Shown here: positions 8,882-17,460 of the stretch, piece after piece
Position numbering within the stretch: position 1 is the stretch's first letter
Layout of the letters: every line of letters starts with the position of its first letter
NCBI GenBank assembly: GCA_910580195.1
Contig: CAJTWA010000007.1
Span: forward strand, 1-64,000
Length of the DNA: 64,000 nt
Source: an uncultured Lachnospiraceae bacterium
GTDB lineage: Bacteria; Bacillota; Clostridia; Lachnospirales; Lachnospiraceae
Direction of reading: 5' to 3'
Position numbers and translations under genes: made by a program
The notes under the pieces: generated by a model
Told to the model about the DNA's origin: nothing
What the model saw: only the letters and a program-made list of their open reading frames with translations
Database searches by the model: none

Positions 8882-10809
8882 CCTAACGTTTCCTTTTCCT
8901 GTTTCTTAATGCCCTGCTGCTTCATTACAGGTTCCGCCTGCTCCTTCAGCTCTTCCTTTTTGGGGATGGCCCCAATGACATTCTCCGCCAGCCAGTCCAT
9001 GGTCATGATTTCCTCTGGGGAAAGGACATTGTCCGGGCTCTCGGACACAACTCCCTCTTGGGAATATAAAATGCCGGAAAACGGGTTGAACAGTTCTGCG
9101 CTGACCGAGGCCTTTAAAAGCCCGGCAAGGCGTTTCAGCCCAATGGGCAGGTACTTGGAAAACACTACGTCTATGACGCCTTCCGACATCCCCCACCAGT
9201 AATTAATGGCTTTTTTGGCCGTGGGGCTGTCGTCATATTTCCACGTGCCGTCCAAGATTGCCCAAATAAGCTGCTCGTAAAAATTCCCCCAATGCCACAA
9301 CGGCATGGCAAAATTCCTTGGGTTCCCATTGTCCATATGGTACAGCCCGAAAAACCGGGAGGCCTCCTCCGGGATTACCATGTCCCGCCCAGAAATAACG
9401 GAAGAGCCGCTTGCTTTGATGCTCTCTTCAATGTCTGTTTCTTTTTTGGAGGTCCATTCCAGAAATACTTTTGCACGGGGATTAATCATCTTTGCCCCCA
9501 AGGCAAAGGCATTGATGTTTGCAATGGAGCCGTAAATGGGGTAATCTGCAATATAGGACAGCCGCCCATTTTCCGCCATGGCCCCTGCAATGGCCCCCAT
9601 CAGGAACTTGGCCTCATACATCCGGGAATAGTACGTCCTGATATAGCGGTGGGAGGTGTTCAGGGAACAGTTTAAAATCCGCACCTTGGGGTTTGCGATT
9701 GCCGCTTTTACGCTGGCTGGGGCAAAGGGGGGCGTGGTGGTGAAAATCAGGCCGCAGCCTACCTTTATGGCGTCCTCCAGCAAATCGTCAATATTTTCCA
9801 AAGTCCCATTTTCATAGCACACCGTCTGCACTTCCTCTGGGAACGTCTGCTGCAAATGGAGCCGCCCCAGCTCATGGGCATAGGTCCACGCAGAGGTTCC
9901 CGGGGTTTTTTCATAGATAAAAGCAATTTTCAGCTTCTGTGGGGCTAACGCCGGCAGGTGCAGGAGGTCAAGGAGGGATTTTTTCTTCTGGACCGGCTTC
10001 ATTTTCAGCTCGACTTCTGATTCCTCCCCTAAAAGGACAAATTCCTCCCAGCTCTTGGCTATCAGGGTCTGCAGTTCGCTGGTAGTCTTTTCATTTACGG
10101 CGTCATACCCATAGAGGGTAATAAAGGAAAGGAAGGCGTCCCCGGTGGAAATTTTCAGCTTATCCCCGCCCTTGGCACGGTATTCTGCGCCAAACCGGGT
10201 GTAAACGGAACTGAACTTCATCCGGTCTTCTTCTGTCCAAAGTTCCTCTGGCCCCTTCCCCACGGCCTCCTGCAGTTTGGCAAACCCGCCCTCATGGGTG
10301 AACCAAATATAGTTAATGGGCGCCGCCAAGCGGTAAAAATCAAGGAATTCATAGTAAAGTTTATTTTCCTTGTCCCCGGTCTTTTTAGGCACAATCCTTG
10401 TCACGTGGCCTGCAATGGAAACCGCCCCCACGTATTTCATGACGCTGACACGCTTATTCCCTTCCACAATATAAAACTTATGCATATATTCATAGGCCTT
10501 CACGGGCTCCCGGATGCCTTCCTCCAAATGGGATTCTAAAAGCTTCATCCATTTTGCCGCAAATTCCGTGTCCTCCCGCAGGATTGGCATGAAATTCCCT
10601 GCAAAGGAACTGCTCCTTCCGAATGTCTTGGTCCCTACGATTTGCTCAATGGGAATCTGTACCAGCCCAAGGGGGACTTCCGAGTAGGATCCCCGCTCCG
10701 GCAGGATGTCGTCCAATACTTGCAGGATTGGGCGTTCCCCGTGGAGCATCCTTGTCTGGTAATCTTTTTTTCCTAACCGAAACGCTTTGCTGTAGTCTTC
10801 TCTTCCCAT
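8878..10809 (-). CDS. ParB-like domain fused to BMP (Med-type) ligand-binding domain
   Basis: 643 aa from the ATG at 10809, preceded by GGAGG at good spacing; an in-frame TTG 12 nt upstream is possible. There is no signal peptide. Residues ~45-130 resemble a ParB/Srx-type fold: hydrophobic 'VQIPIEQIVG' followed later by FYIVEGNKRVSVMKYVG, the G-N-K/H-R pattern of ParB motif II. After a linker, residues ~300-600 form a basic-membrane-protein (BMP/Med) ligand-binding domain (KIAFIYEKTPG, YGSIANINAFALGAK, WHWGNFYEQLIW). BMP proteins usually bind nucleosides outside the cell as lipoproteins; this one appears cytoplasmic. It overlaps the downstream phosphoesterase gene by 4 bp. Domain assignment rests on motif recognition. 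Confidence 0.7.
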   Translation of the reverse strand: MGREDYSKAFRLGKKDYQTRMLHGERPILQVLDDILPERGSYSEVPLGLVQIPIEQIVGTKTFGRSSSFAGNFMPILREDTEFAAKWMKLLESHLEEGIREPVKAYEYMHKFYIVEGNKRVSVMKYVGAVSIAGHVTRIVPKKTGDKENKLYYEFLDFYRLAAPINYIWFTHEGGFAKLQEAVGKGPEELWTEEDRMKFSSVYTRFGAEYRAKGGDKLKISTGDAFLSFITLYGYDAVNEKTTSELQTLIAKSWEEFVLLGEESEVELKMKPVQKKKSLLDLLHLPALAPQKLKIAFIYEKTPGTSAWTYAHELGRLHLQQTFPEEVQTVCYENGTLENIDDLLEDAIKVGCGLIFTTTPPFAPASVKAAIANPKVRILNCSLNTSHRYIRTYYSRMYEAKFLMGAIAGAMAENGRLSYIADYPIYGSIANINAFALGAKMINPRAKVFLEWTSKKETDIEESIKASGSSVISGRDMVIPEEASRFFGLYHMDNGNPRNFAMPLWHWGNFYEQLIWAILDGTWKYDDSPTAKKAINYWWGMSEGVIDVVFSKYLPIGLKRLAGLLKASVSAELFNPFSGILYSQEGVVSESPDNVLSPEEIMTMDWLAENVIGAIPKKEELKEQAEPVMKQQGIKKQEKETLG

Positions 10810-10821
10810 ACTGTCCTCCAA

Positions 10822-11040
10822 CGTTTATGCTGTATTGCTTATGGTTCCATTCTTTTTGACGGCTCTATCTTACCATAGAATGGAAGAATATTCTATACTT
10901 CTTTTTCCAACATCTATAATATTGTAGGGTTCAACAAAGATTGGAAAATATACTTGGGAAACTCCGCCGGCTTAACATAATTCTATTTGGAAAGCTGCAA
11001 AACCTATGATGTTTCCTGTTACATTATACAGATTTTCCGC
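10822..11040. other. Intergenic region upstream of the BMP-fusion gene
   Basis: AT-rich, no gene. It holds a perfect palindrome AGAATATTCT and the near-palindrome CTATAATATTGTAG close to 10912. Both could be regulatory for the BMP-fusion operon, but I could not settle on a -35/-10 pair. Confidence 0.3.
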
Positions 11041-11077
11041 AAAAAAAGAGGCCCCAGCCTTGGTAATGTGCTGGGGT
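11041..11077 (-). terminator. Rho-independent terminator after the 223-aa gene
   Basis: On the minus strand CCCCAGC, 11-nt loop, GCTGGGG, then CCTCTTTTTTT. It ends the transcript of the gene at 11164 and follows the 27-bp repeat array. Confidence 0.75.
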
Positions 11078-11083
11078 CCCGTT

Positions 11084-11170
11084 ATTTGGGGCATTTTTGC
11101 TGGCTCCTGTTATTTAGGCATTTTGCTGGCTCCTGCTATTTCGGGCATTTTTGCTGGTTCCTGTTATTTG
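11084..11170 (-). repeat. 27-bp tandem repeat spanning the stop codon of the 223-aa gene
   Basis: Three to four copies of a ~27-bp unit (minus strand, AACAGGAGCCAGCAAAAATG core) follow each other. The first includes the last codons and stop of the gene at 11164. In the downstream copies the same TAA recurs in one of three. An example of duplication of a gene's 3' end into the spacer. Confidence 0.75.
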
Positions 11171-11835
11171 GATGCCGCTATTTTATAAGTATTTTCATTT
11201 ACTGCGCCTTGGTTTCCAAAAATCATTTTATAATTCAAATCCGAAAACTTTGCTCCGCCAAAGGCAACGCTGCAGGTATACTCATTCTTTCCGGGAACCT
11301 GCCCAAAGGATAGGCTCCATTTTATGCCATTGGGGTATATGATGCCATATCCCCCGGAAATTTCTACGGCAAATTCCCAGAATTTTATGAGGATTGGGGA
11401 ACCATTCAGGCTCTGCCCCGTAAAGCCGTGGAGTTCCCGCGGGATATCGTAAATATCGCACTGGTTGGTTCCCCTGATGGTAGTTGGCTTATCATAGAAC
11501 TTGGACGCTTGGTAGGTGATTTTCTCGCCTGGCCTGCCATACAAGTAATCTACCAGCTGGTGGCTGTTTTCAAGTTCATGGTCTATGCAGACTCCGCTTT
11601 CAGGATCCCTTGGCGGGTTCCCAACGATGGTTTCGGAACGGACAAACTGCAGGAGCCCTAGCTGGGGGTTCGAGGAGAATTTGCCTTGGTAGGATACGTG
11701 GAAATCGGCGCCGCACTGGATGGCAAGATAGGGATCACTGGCATTGAAGTCAGCGTCTTCGGGCTTGATAAGTATGGGGTAGGCTTCGAGGAAGAAGCCT
11801 TCGTGTTGGAATGTTTTTTTGTCGTAATAGCACAT
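11164..11835 (-). CDS. Protein of unknown function (223 aa)
   Basis: Starts at ATG 11835 with AAAGGAG 10 nt upstream. Rich in aromatic and beta-type residues, no membrane helix or signal peptide, and the stop lies in a 27-bp repeat with a terminator behind it. I do not recognise the fold. Segments such as GGYGIIYPNGIKWSLSFGQ and ELHGFTGQSLNG suggest a beta-sandwich, which is inference. It is in the same orientation as the 1095- and 182-aa genes but separated from them by ~890 bp that contains two palindromic elements, so it may belong to the same locus. Confidence 0.6.
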   Translation of the reverse strand: MCYYDKKTFQHEGFFLEAYPILIKPEDADFNASDPYLAIQCGADFHVSYQGKFSSNPQLGLLQFVRSETIVGNPPRDPESGVCIDHELENSHQLVDYLYGRPGEKITYQASKFYDKPTTIRGTNQCDIYDIPRELHGFTGQSLNGSPILIKFWEFAVEISGGYGIIYPNGIKWSLSFGQVPGKNEYTCSVAFGGAKFSDLNYKMIFGNQGAVNENTYKIAASK

Positions 11836-11947
11836 AGTTTGGATGCTCCTTTCTGTTGGTTGGTGGGGTATATGGTATGTGTGTTTTTTTGGGGGTATGT
11901 GTAAGGGGGAATTTTATTTTTAGTGGTGTGTTTTTTTTGGGGGGTGC
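11836..11947. other. G/T-rich spacer
   Basis: About 110 bp almost free of C on the plus strand (runs such as GGGGGG and TTTTTTTT). It carries the RBS of the 223-aa gene at its left edge and ends at palindromic element A. No gene is seen. Confidence 0.4.
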
Positions 11948-12148
11948 TATGGGGGGCGGACGGCAATTCCGGGCTGCCCTCCCTCACGCAAACCGGGCAA
12001 CGCTGCGGCGAACTAACTGCTAACTGCAACTAAGTGATTCAGGATAGCCTTCATCACTAAGTTTCCGTAAGCAGTGGATTTCGCCTACGCTAAGGGCGCC
12101 CTTGAACCGTTTGCGTGAGGGAGGGCAGCCCGGAATTGCCTGTGTGTT
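11948..12148 (-). repeat. Palindromic repeat element, copy A
   Basis: The core at 11962-12140 has perfect 32-bp terminal arms (11962-11993 and 12109-12140, outer end GGCAATTCCGGGCTGCCC). Its interior is also an imperfect palindrome, so the whole folds into one long hairpin. Read on the minus strand it matches copies B and C: it begins CACACAGG and ends CCGTCCGCCCC. No open reading frame of note is inside. Structurally it resembles a MITE or an ERIC-like repeat. Confidence 0.8.
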
Positions 12149-12180
12149 GGCTTTGCCGGCTGGGGTTTTGAGGAAATATT

Positions 12181-12370
12181 TTGAGGGGCAGTACGGAATT
12201 ATCTGTGTATTTGTTTTGCCCCAGCTTTTTGAGGGTGGGTAGAGGGAATTTCCTTGTGTATTTGTTTTGCCCCAGCTTTTTGAAGGTGGGCAGAGGGAAT
12301 TTCCTTGTGTATTTGTTTTGCCTGACGTTTTAAGTAGGCTTTTTTGTGGGGGTGGGCAGTGCGGGGGTAG
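12181..12370 (-). repeat. Tandem ~57-bp repeats related to the end of the palindromic element
   Basis: Three head-to-tail copies on the minus strand with the core CAAATACACAAGGAAATTCC, the later part reading CTGCCC and CAAAAAGCTGGGGC. Each opens with a variant of the 5' boundary of the palindromic element (ATACACAGGCAATTCC...CTGCCC). They look like partial element copies that were then tandemly duplicated between copies A and B. Confidence 0.65.
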
Positions 12371-12442
12371 ATTTTTGTGTTTAGGACGGTGAAACTGTAA
12401 TAGGGCACGGCGGTAGGCTTAGAGCGGACATTTTCTTTTTCA

Positions 12443-12645
12443 ATACACAGGCAATTCCGGGCTGCCCTTCCTCTAAGCAAACGGTTCATGGGCGCCCTTA
12501 GCGGAGGTGAAATCCACTGCTTACGAAGGCTTAGTGATGAAGGCTTTCCTGAATCACTTAGCCGTAGTTAGCAGTTAGTTCACCGGAGCGTTGCCCAGTT
12601 TGTGTGAGGAAGGGCAGCCCGGAATTGCCGTCCGCCCCCATAGCC
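12443..12645 (+). repeat. Palindromic repeat element, copy B
   Basis: The core at 12450-12629 is in the opposite orientation to copy A, 310 bp away. Terminal arms GGCAATTCCGGGCTGCCC... and their complement pair over 24 bp. Inner pairings GGTGAA/TTCACC and CTGCTTACGAAGG/CCGTAGTTAGCAG extend the hairpin. Preceded by ATACACAG and followed by CCGTCCGCCCCCATAG, both shared with the other copies. Confidence 0.8.
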
Positions 12646-12722
12646 CAGCCCCCACTTCCTACCTCTAAACCATACAAATTTACAGCCGGTTCTGGTAACA
12701 CACTCCCCAAAACCATACGGTC

Positions 12723-15700
12723 TTACAGCCGGTTCTGATACTCCCCTTCCCAGCTCCTGCCCCGCATATTCCGGACATGCTCCCCTGCTGCAATCCCAAG
12801 CCGTTCCTCTGCCTCCATAAAATACTCCCGCAAGGCCCCCTCCCGGGAAAGGTTAATCAAATCTTCCCCGCTGCGGCTTACCGGGAACACTTCATACATC
12901 TGCTCCTCCACCTGCAGGAGGACACTCCCCATCTTCCCAGAAACATCCTCCTGCCTGAAAGCTTCCTTCATATCCGCCTTCTGGTAAATCACTTCATTAT
13001 GCTTCTCCATCACCTCCTGCTGCTGCCGGATAAATTCCAGGCTATTCTGTACTTCATTATAAAGCCCCCTAGCCTCGTCATATTTTTCAATCAGGGCTTT
13101 TGTATCCTGCAGTTCCTCACTCCCCCGCACGCCCTGCTTCTCCTGCGCCGCAACGCTCATTTTCAGCCCTTCCATGGCCTGCCCAAACGCAGCCACATTC
13201 CCGGCCGCCATGCCTGTTTCCAGCACATGCTCCACTTGGCTTAACGCTTTTATCAGGGAAACATTCATTTCCGCGCACTCCTCCAGCGGGATCTGCAAGC
13301 CCTCCACATAAGTGTCCTGCATGGATTTCATCAACTGAACCGAAGAGCGGACATGCTCCTTCGCAAGCCCAAGGCGCCTGCTGCTATTGGCCGCTGTGTA
13401 CTGCTGGTACTGGCATTGCCGCCACGGGCTGCGGAAAGAGCCGTCCTCAATATGGCTGATATCCGCATCAATCTGGCTGTTGATTGCACCGGAAAGCGCG
13501 CCCGCAGAATCCTGCTGCATAGAGGATTTCCCGATTTGCTTGGAAAAATGGTATTTCTTCCCAAGGGCTACAAAATCTATTTCCGCCCGGAAATACTGCT
13601 CTTTTACATCTGCCTTAGTTTCCAGCTTGATATAATTGACGTAAAATAGGGACATAGCCCCTTGGATGACTGCATTTACTGCCTGCAGCACCGATTCCCC
13701 TACCTTGCCGGAAAGGGCAAGTACCCCTTTTGCCACCTCAAGGGCAGCCGTTGCCACGCCGATTGCCGTATAAATGCCGATTTTCGCCACCTCATACGCC
13801 CCGATTTCCAGCCCCTTTGCAATGGCGACAAACGCTTTTTTCCACCAGCTTGCATGTGAAATGGCTTCTTTACATTCTGAAATTTTCCTGTCAAAATAGG
13901 CAATCTGCCCATACAGTTCATTCACATGGTCCTGGGCCCTTATAACTTCCTTTTTTGCATTGTCAATTTTATCCCTCAGCTTGTGGATGGCCCCATCAAT
14001 TTTCTGGGTAACTGCGGCCAGCTTTTCCGTCAGCCCGGACGTGTCCAAAAGGAAACTGAACTCGAAATTCCCGGAAGAAAAGCTCCCATAGTCCACCAGC
14101 AGATGCAGGGAAATCCCAAATATGCCATACAGTTTTGTGCACAAATCCACGGAAATTTTCCGCCCCATATAGATAACCCTGGCATCCAGCCGAAACAGCC
14201 GCAGGATTTCCACGCTGCCGTCCAGATAAAAGGACACTTCTTTTTTCCCTGCTGAAAGGAAGAACACAATCCCTTCTTGGCTGGGGTTGATAAACTGCGC
14301 CAAAAGGCTGCCTTTTGCAATGGGCATTGATGTGCCGCTGGTTTTCTGGAACTTGGACGCCCCTACCTGCAGAAAGCCTAGGTCCATGGCGGGGATTTTT
14401 GCGTAAGCCAATATGCCCTCCGATTCCCGGAAGGAAAACAGCGTTTCAAACCGCTTTTTGAAAATTTCAATGACGCCGCAGATAAAATACCCCCGTTCCA
14501 CGGTATAATTCCCAAGGGACGTATTTTCCAAGGCCACATAAAACTGCGCGGCAAGCTGTAAGTTCCCCTTTTTGCCTATGTAGTAATGGCGCATCCTTTT
14601 TAAGTCTGCCAAATCATAGCCTTCCCCAAATGGGGTAAGCTGCACTTGGCCTTCTGCAAGCTTTAGGGCATCGCTTGCGGCTGCGCCATTGAACTGAGAA
14701 ACAATTGCCGGGAGATCCTTTTTTTCCAGCAGTTCCATGGGGAATGGGGGCATCTGCTGGAAGGGCAGCCCCAAAATTTTAATAAAGTCCAAAGCCTCTA
14801 TTCCAGCGATATGTTCCCCCAGCAGGTTGTCCACCAAAATTGGGATGGAAATGTCGCTGATGGCGGCAGAAAGGAGCAGCGGCTCCACTGCATTCCCAAC
14901 TGCTTTCAGCATTACCGCCCCAAAAATCTGGATATTCCTGATGTAAAGGGAACTGTAAAGCCCAAATTCCAGCCCTTTCCCCATCTGCACCATCAGGCAG
15001 GTGTCCCCAATGGAGCACGGGCCAAACAAGGCGACGGGGCGCTCCACATGGGCAAATGCCTCCAGCCGGAAGGCGTCCTCCGCCAAACCGCAGCCCACGG
15101 TAAATTCCATCCCTTTGAGGTAGGGGAACACAAACGTGCCTTTGAGAAGGAATTGCATGGACTTCCCAAAGGAAACCAGAAGGTACAGGCTGCTGCTTTC
15201 CACAAAACCCGTCAGGATTTTGGGCAGGGATACCATGCATGTTACGGCCCCCTTCTTTGCGCCCAGATATAGTTTCGCGCTGCGGATGCCAAAAAGCTCC
15301 CGTACTCCCCTGCAGAACAGGCTGTCCCCTAAGAAACTTGCCTGCGCCCACAGGAACATTGTGCCCGTTTTAATCTGGCTTGGGATCTCTTTTCCCTGCA
15401 CCTTATCCCCCAGCACGGCTTGTAAGGGCTCCCCGCCCCCTGTCTGGGCGTAAAAATTAAATTCCTGGATCCCGAAAAACCTTGCTGCCTCATCCAGCAT
15501 ACCCGTTACCATGCCAGCAAAGCCAGCCTTTGCCGGGCGCTGCTGGTTCCCTGTAGACACAAAGGAAAACAGCAGCGCCATATTCCCTGATACCCTTGCC
15601 AGCCTAAAATACGTATTGCTGCTTTCTACTGCCAGCATAAAGCATCCGCTTTGGAAGGATACCGCCAGTTCCTGCGGGAAATCATCTGGGAGCAGGGAAC

Positions 15701-16010
15701 TTACAAGGCTGGTAGTTTCTTCTGGGAACTGAACCTGATTCGTCGAAAGGGAGCCTGCGCTTTGCGGCAGTTCTTCTTTGCCTGCTGCATGTCCCTTTGC
15801 GCCATGCGGCAAATTTTCCCCATTTGCTGTAGCGTATGGCAGGGCCATTCCGCTTTCTGCAAGGATATCAGACAAGCTCCTGCCGCCCCAGTACACTGTC
15901 CCAAAGAAAACTGCCTTCCCGTTCTGGCTGCCCAGCACAATACGGGAAGGGCAGTTTAAGATTTTCCCGTCTGCCGATACGCTGTAGGAAATCGGTTGTT
16001 TTTCCATCAT
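12723..16010 (-). CDS. Large protein of unknown function with central hydrophobic segment and coiled coils
   Basis: 1095 aa, ATG-ATG start behind AGGACGG. No signal peptide. Residues ~1-660 are mixed and beta-rich with recurring 'FxxLxGxFxFPYLKGMEFxxG'-like stretches, as in repeated beta domains. Residues ~665-715 form a coiled coil (AAVTQKIDGAIHKLRDKIDN). Residues ~720-790 are a long amphipathic or hydrophobic alpha segment (AIGVATAALEVAKGVLALSG). Residues ~880-1060 are again helical coiled coil. This architecture recalls pore-forming or membrane-inserting effectors, but no family is recognised. The 182-aa gene ends 42 bp upstream and is surely in the same operon. Confidence 0.7.
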   Translation of the reverse strand: MMEKQPISYSVSADGKILNCPSRIVLGSQNGKAVFFGTVYWGGRSLSDILAESGMALPYATANGENLPHGAKGHAAGKEELPQSAGSLSTNQVQFPEETTSLVSSLLPDDFPQELAVSFQSGCFMLAVESSNTYFRLARVSGNMALLFSFVSTGNQQRPAKAGFAGMVTGMLDEAARFFGIQEFNFYAQTGGGEPLQAVLGDKVQGKEIPSQIKTGTMFLWAQASFLGDSLFCRGVRELFGIRSAKLYLGAKKGAVTCMVSLPKILTGFVESSSLYLLVSFGKSMQFLLKGTFVFPYLKGMEFTVGCGLAEDAFRLEAFAHVERPVALFGPCSIGDTCLMVQMGKGLEFGLYSSLYIRNIQIFGAVMLKAVGNAVEPLLLSAAISDISIPILVDNLLGEHIAGIEALDFIKILGLPFQQMPPFPMELLEKKDLPAIVSQFNGAAASDALKLAEGQVQLTPFGEGYDLADLKRMRHYYIGKKGNLQLAAQFYVALENTSLGNYTVERGYFICGVIEIFKKRFETLFSFRESEGILAYAKIPAMDLGFLQVGASKFQKTSGTSMPIAKGSLLAQFINPSQEGIVFFLSAGKKEVSFYLDGSVEILRLFRLDARVIYMGRKISVDLCTKLYGIFGISLHLLVDYGSFSSGNFEFSFLLDTSGLTEKLAAVTQKIDGAIHKLRDKIDNAKKEVIRAQDHVNELYGQIAYFDRKISECKEAISHASWWKKAFVAIAKGLEIGAYEVAKIGIYTAIGVATAALEVAKGVLALSGKVGESVLQAVNAVIQGAMSLFYVNYIKLETKADVKEQYFRAEIDFVALGKKYHFSKQIGKSSMQQDSAGALSGAINSQIDADISHIEDGSFRSPWRQCQYQQYTAANSSRRLGLAKEHVRSSVQLMKSMQDTYVEGLQIPLEECAEMNVSLIKALSQVEHVLETGMAAGNVAAFGQAMEGLKMSVAAQEKQGVRGSEELQDTKALIEKYDEARGLYNEVQNSLEFIRQQQEVMEKHNEVIYQKADMKEAFRQEDVSGKMGSVLLQVEEQMYEVFPVSRSGEDLINLSREGALREYFMEAEERLGIAAGEHVRNMRGRSWEGEYQNRL

Positions 16011-16052
16011 CCGTCCTGCCCCTTTGCTTCTGCTTTTGTATGGGTTTCCTCC

Positions 16053-16601
16053 CTATTCGCCCTCTTCCTCCTGGCCTCCGCTGCCAGCAGCAATGCCCAG
16101 ATATTCGCCAACCGTTACAAGCTGCATCTGGTTCACCACTTTTTTCCGGCTGGTATTCCAGACGGAAAGCGACAAATTCGACACATCCACCACCTGCGCA
16201 ATTTCCTTTGGGATAAGGCCTTCCGTGATGACCTGCAGCTGGAACGCATACTCCAAAATATCATCTTTCGGGTCCGGCCCTTTCTGGATATACAAATACG
16301 CCATGTTCAGCTTGACAATAATTTTCCCCAAATCAAAGGCTCCGCCGCCTTCCTTAAGGCCTGCCAAAGCATCCCCCAAGTCTTTTTCCATGTCCTCCGT
16401 GCCTGCCCCTGAACCGGTATTGTCCATCAGCTTTTTAATGTCCTCTATCACTTTCAAGACCGAAATCCCGTTGTCTGCCTCCTGTACCGTTGGGGTTAAC
16501 AGTACTGCGTACCCATCTTCCCCCTTTTTCTCATAGGCCGCATGTAATTTTGTCCCAATCAATGAAAAATCAATCCCTACTAATGCGTTTAAACTTCCCA
16601 T
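16053..16601 (-). CDS. Protein of unknown function, partner of the 1095-aa protein
   Basis: 182 aa; AAGGAGG lies 7 nt before the ATG. No signal peptide. N-terminal residues (MGSLNALVGIDFSLI) are hydrophobic. The middle has a Gly/Asp-rich insert (residues ~62-90), and the C-terminus is acidic (GSGGQEEEGE). I do not recognise it. As the first gene of a two-gene unit with the 1095-aa protein it could be a chaperone, immunity or assembly partner; that is inference from context only. Confidence 0.65.
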   Translation of the reverse strand: MGSLNALVGIDFSLIGTKLHAAYEKKGEDGYAVLLTPTVQEADNGISVLKVIEDIKKLMDNTGSGAGTEDMEKDLGDALAGLKEGGGAFDLGKIIVKLNMAYLYIQKGPDPKDDILEYAFQLQVITEGLIPKEIAQVVDVSNLSLSVWNTSRKKVVNQMQLVTVGEYLGIAAGSGGQEEEGE

Positions 16602-16941
16602 TCTGTTTCCTCCTTCTGCGTGTCTGCTCCGCTGAGCCTGAAATGATGTAACACTATTTTAAACCTTCCGCAGATGTTCCGTAACTTACTTATATGAAAG
16701 GATAGCGGCAGGATACACATTTGTCCCAGCATCTTGCTTAAAAGATTCTTGCTTAAAAGATTATGGCCCAATATCCCACCCATATGGAAGGATGGCGGCA
16801 CATTTATCCCATACCGCGGTTTTCTTACGCAGTTTTCTTACGCGTTTTGCCCAGAAAGGGGCAGCCTACATATATGTAAGTTATAATTTGGTTGGGTTTC
16901 CTATATGATAGACACATTAATATACCAGAGGGAGGAATAAC
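16602..16941. other. Divergent intergenic region with short direct repeats
   Basis: 340 bp between the 182-aa gene (-) and the XRE-type gene (+). It holds direct repeats (CTTGCTTAAAAGATT twice; TTTTCTTACGC twice; AGGATRGCGGCA twice) and the perfect palindrome TACATATATGTA at 16867-16878, near a TATAAT-like box. It probably carries both promoters and a regulator site. Confidence 0.4.
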
Positions 16942-17349
16942 ATGATATCATTTGAACCGTTTTGGGACATGTTACATGAACAAGGGATAACGACTTACGA
17001 TTTAGAATATACCTACGAATTTAACCCGGCGGAAATCAGCCGCCTGAAGCATAACCACAATTTCACCCTGCAATTCATTAACCGCCTCTGCTGCCTGTTC
17101 CAGTGCCAGCCAAGCGATATCCTTGCTTACATAGATGCGGAAGATCGGAAAAAAAAACGGCGGCCCTTGCCGCTGATTAATTTTGGGGAGATATCCCTTG
17201 CAGGATCCCTGCCCTGCACAAACGTACGCTCCAGAAAGGCGCAGGGCAAGCTACGCAAAAAGCCTTCCGGCAGCCCTTCCCATGCTTTTGGGGCCGCCAA
17301 GGCTTATTGCGGCAGCCCCCGGACGCCTTTCTTTTATGCCCATTCCTGA
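16942..17349 (+). CDS. XRE/Cro-type helix-turn-helix regulator with run-on tail
   Basis: 135 aa, RBS GGGAGGAATAAC before the ATG. Residues 1-66 match small Cro/C1-type HTH proteins (FWDMLHEQGITTYDL ... LQFINRLCCLFQCQPSDILAYI). The family normally ends there at ~70 aa. Here residues 67-135 are basic, low-complexity and unlike any domain, suggesting loss of the original stop codon. Divergent from the 182/1095-aa unit and a candidate regulator of it. Confidence 0.75.
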   Translation: MISFEPFWDMLHEQGITTYDLEYTYEFNPAEISRLKHNHNFTLQFINRLCCLFQCQPSDILAYIDAEDRKKKRRPLPLINFGEISLAGSLPCTNVRSRKAQGKLRKKPSGSPSHAFGAAKAYCGSPRTPFFYAHS

Positions 17350-17460
17350 TTTTGGATCCACTGTGCCCAGCCAGCGTAATTTTTCTTTTCTCCGCCAGCA
17401 AATGGTATTTTATCCCCCGGAACCCAAACACAATTATGCCGCTGCCGCGTTTTCCCTGTC

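Noticed and set aside
12199..12489. 96-codon open frame on the minus strand
   Set aside because: It consists mostly of the ~57-bp tandem repeats (KQIHKEIPSxHxQKAGA) and runs into palindromic element B; no ribosome site or family match.
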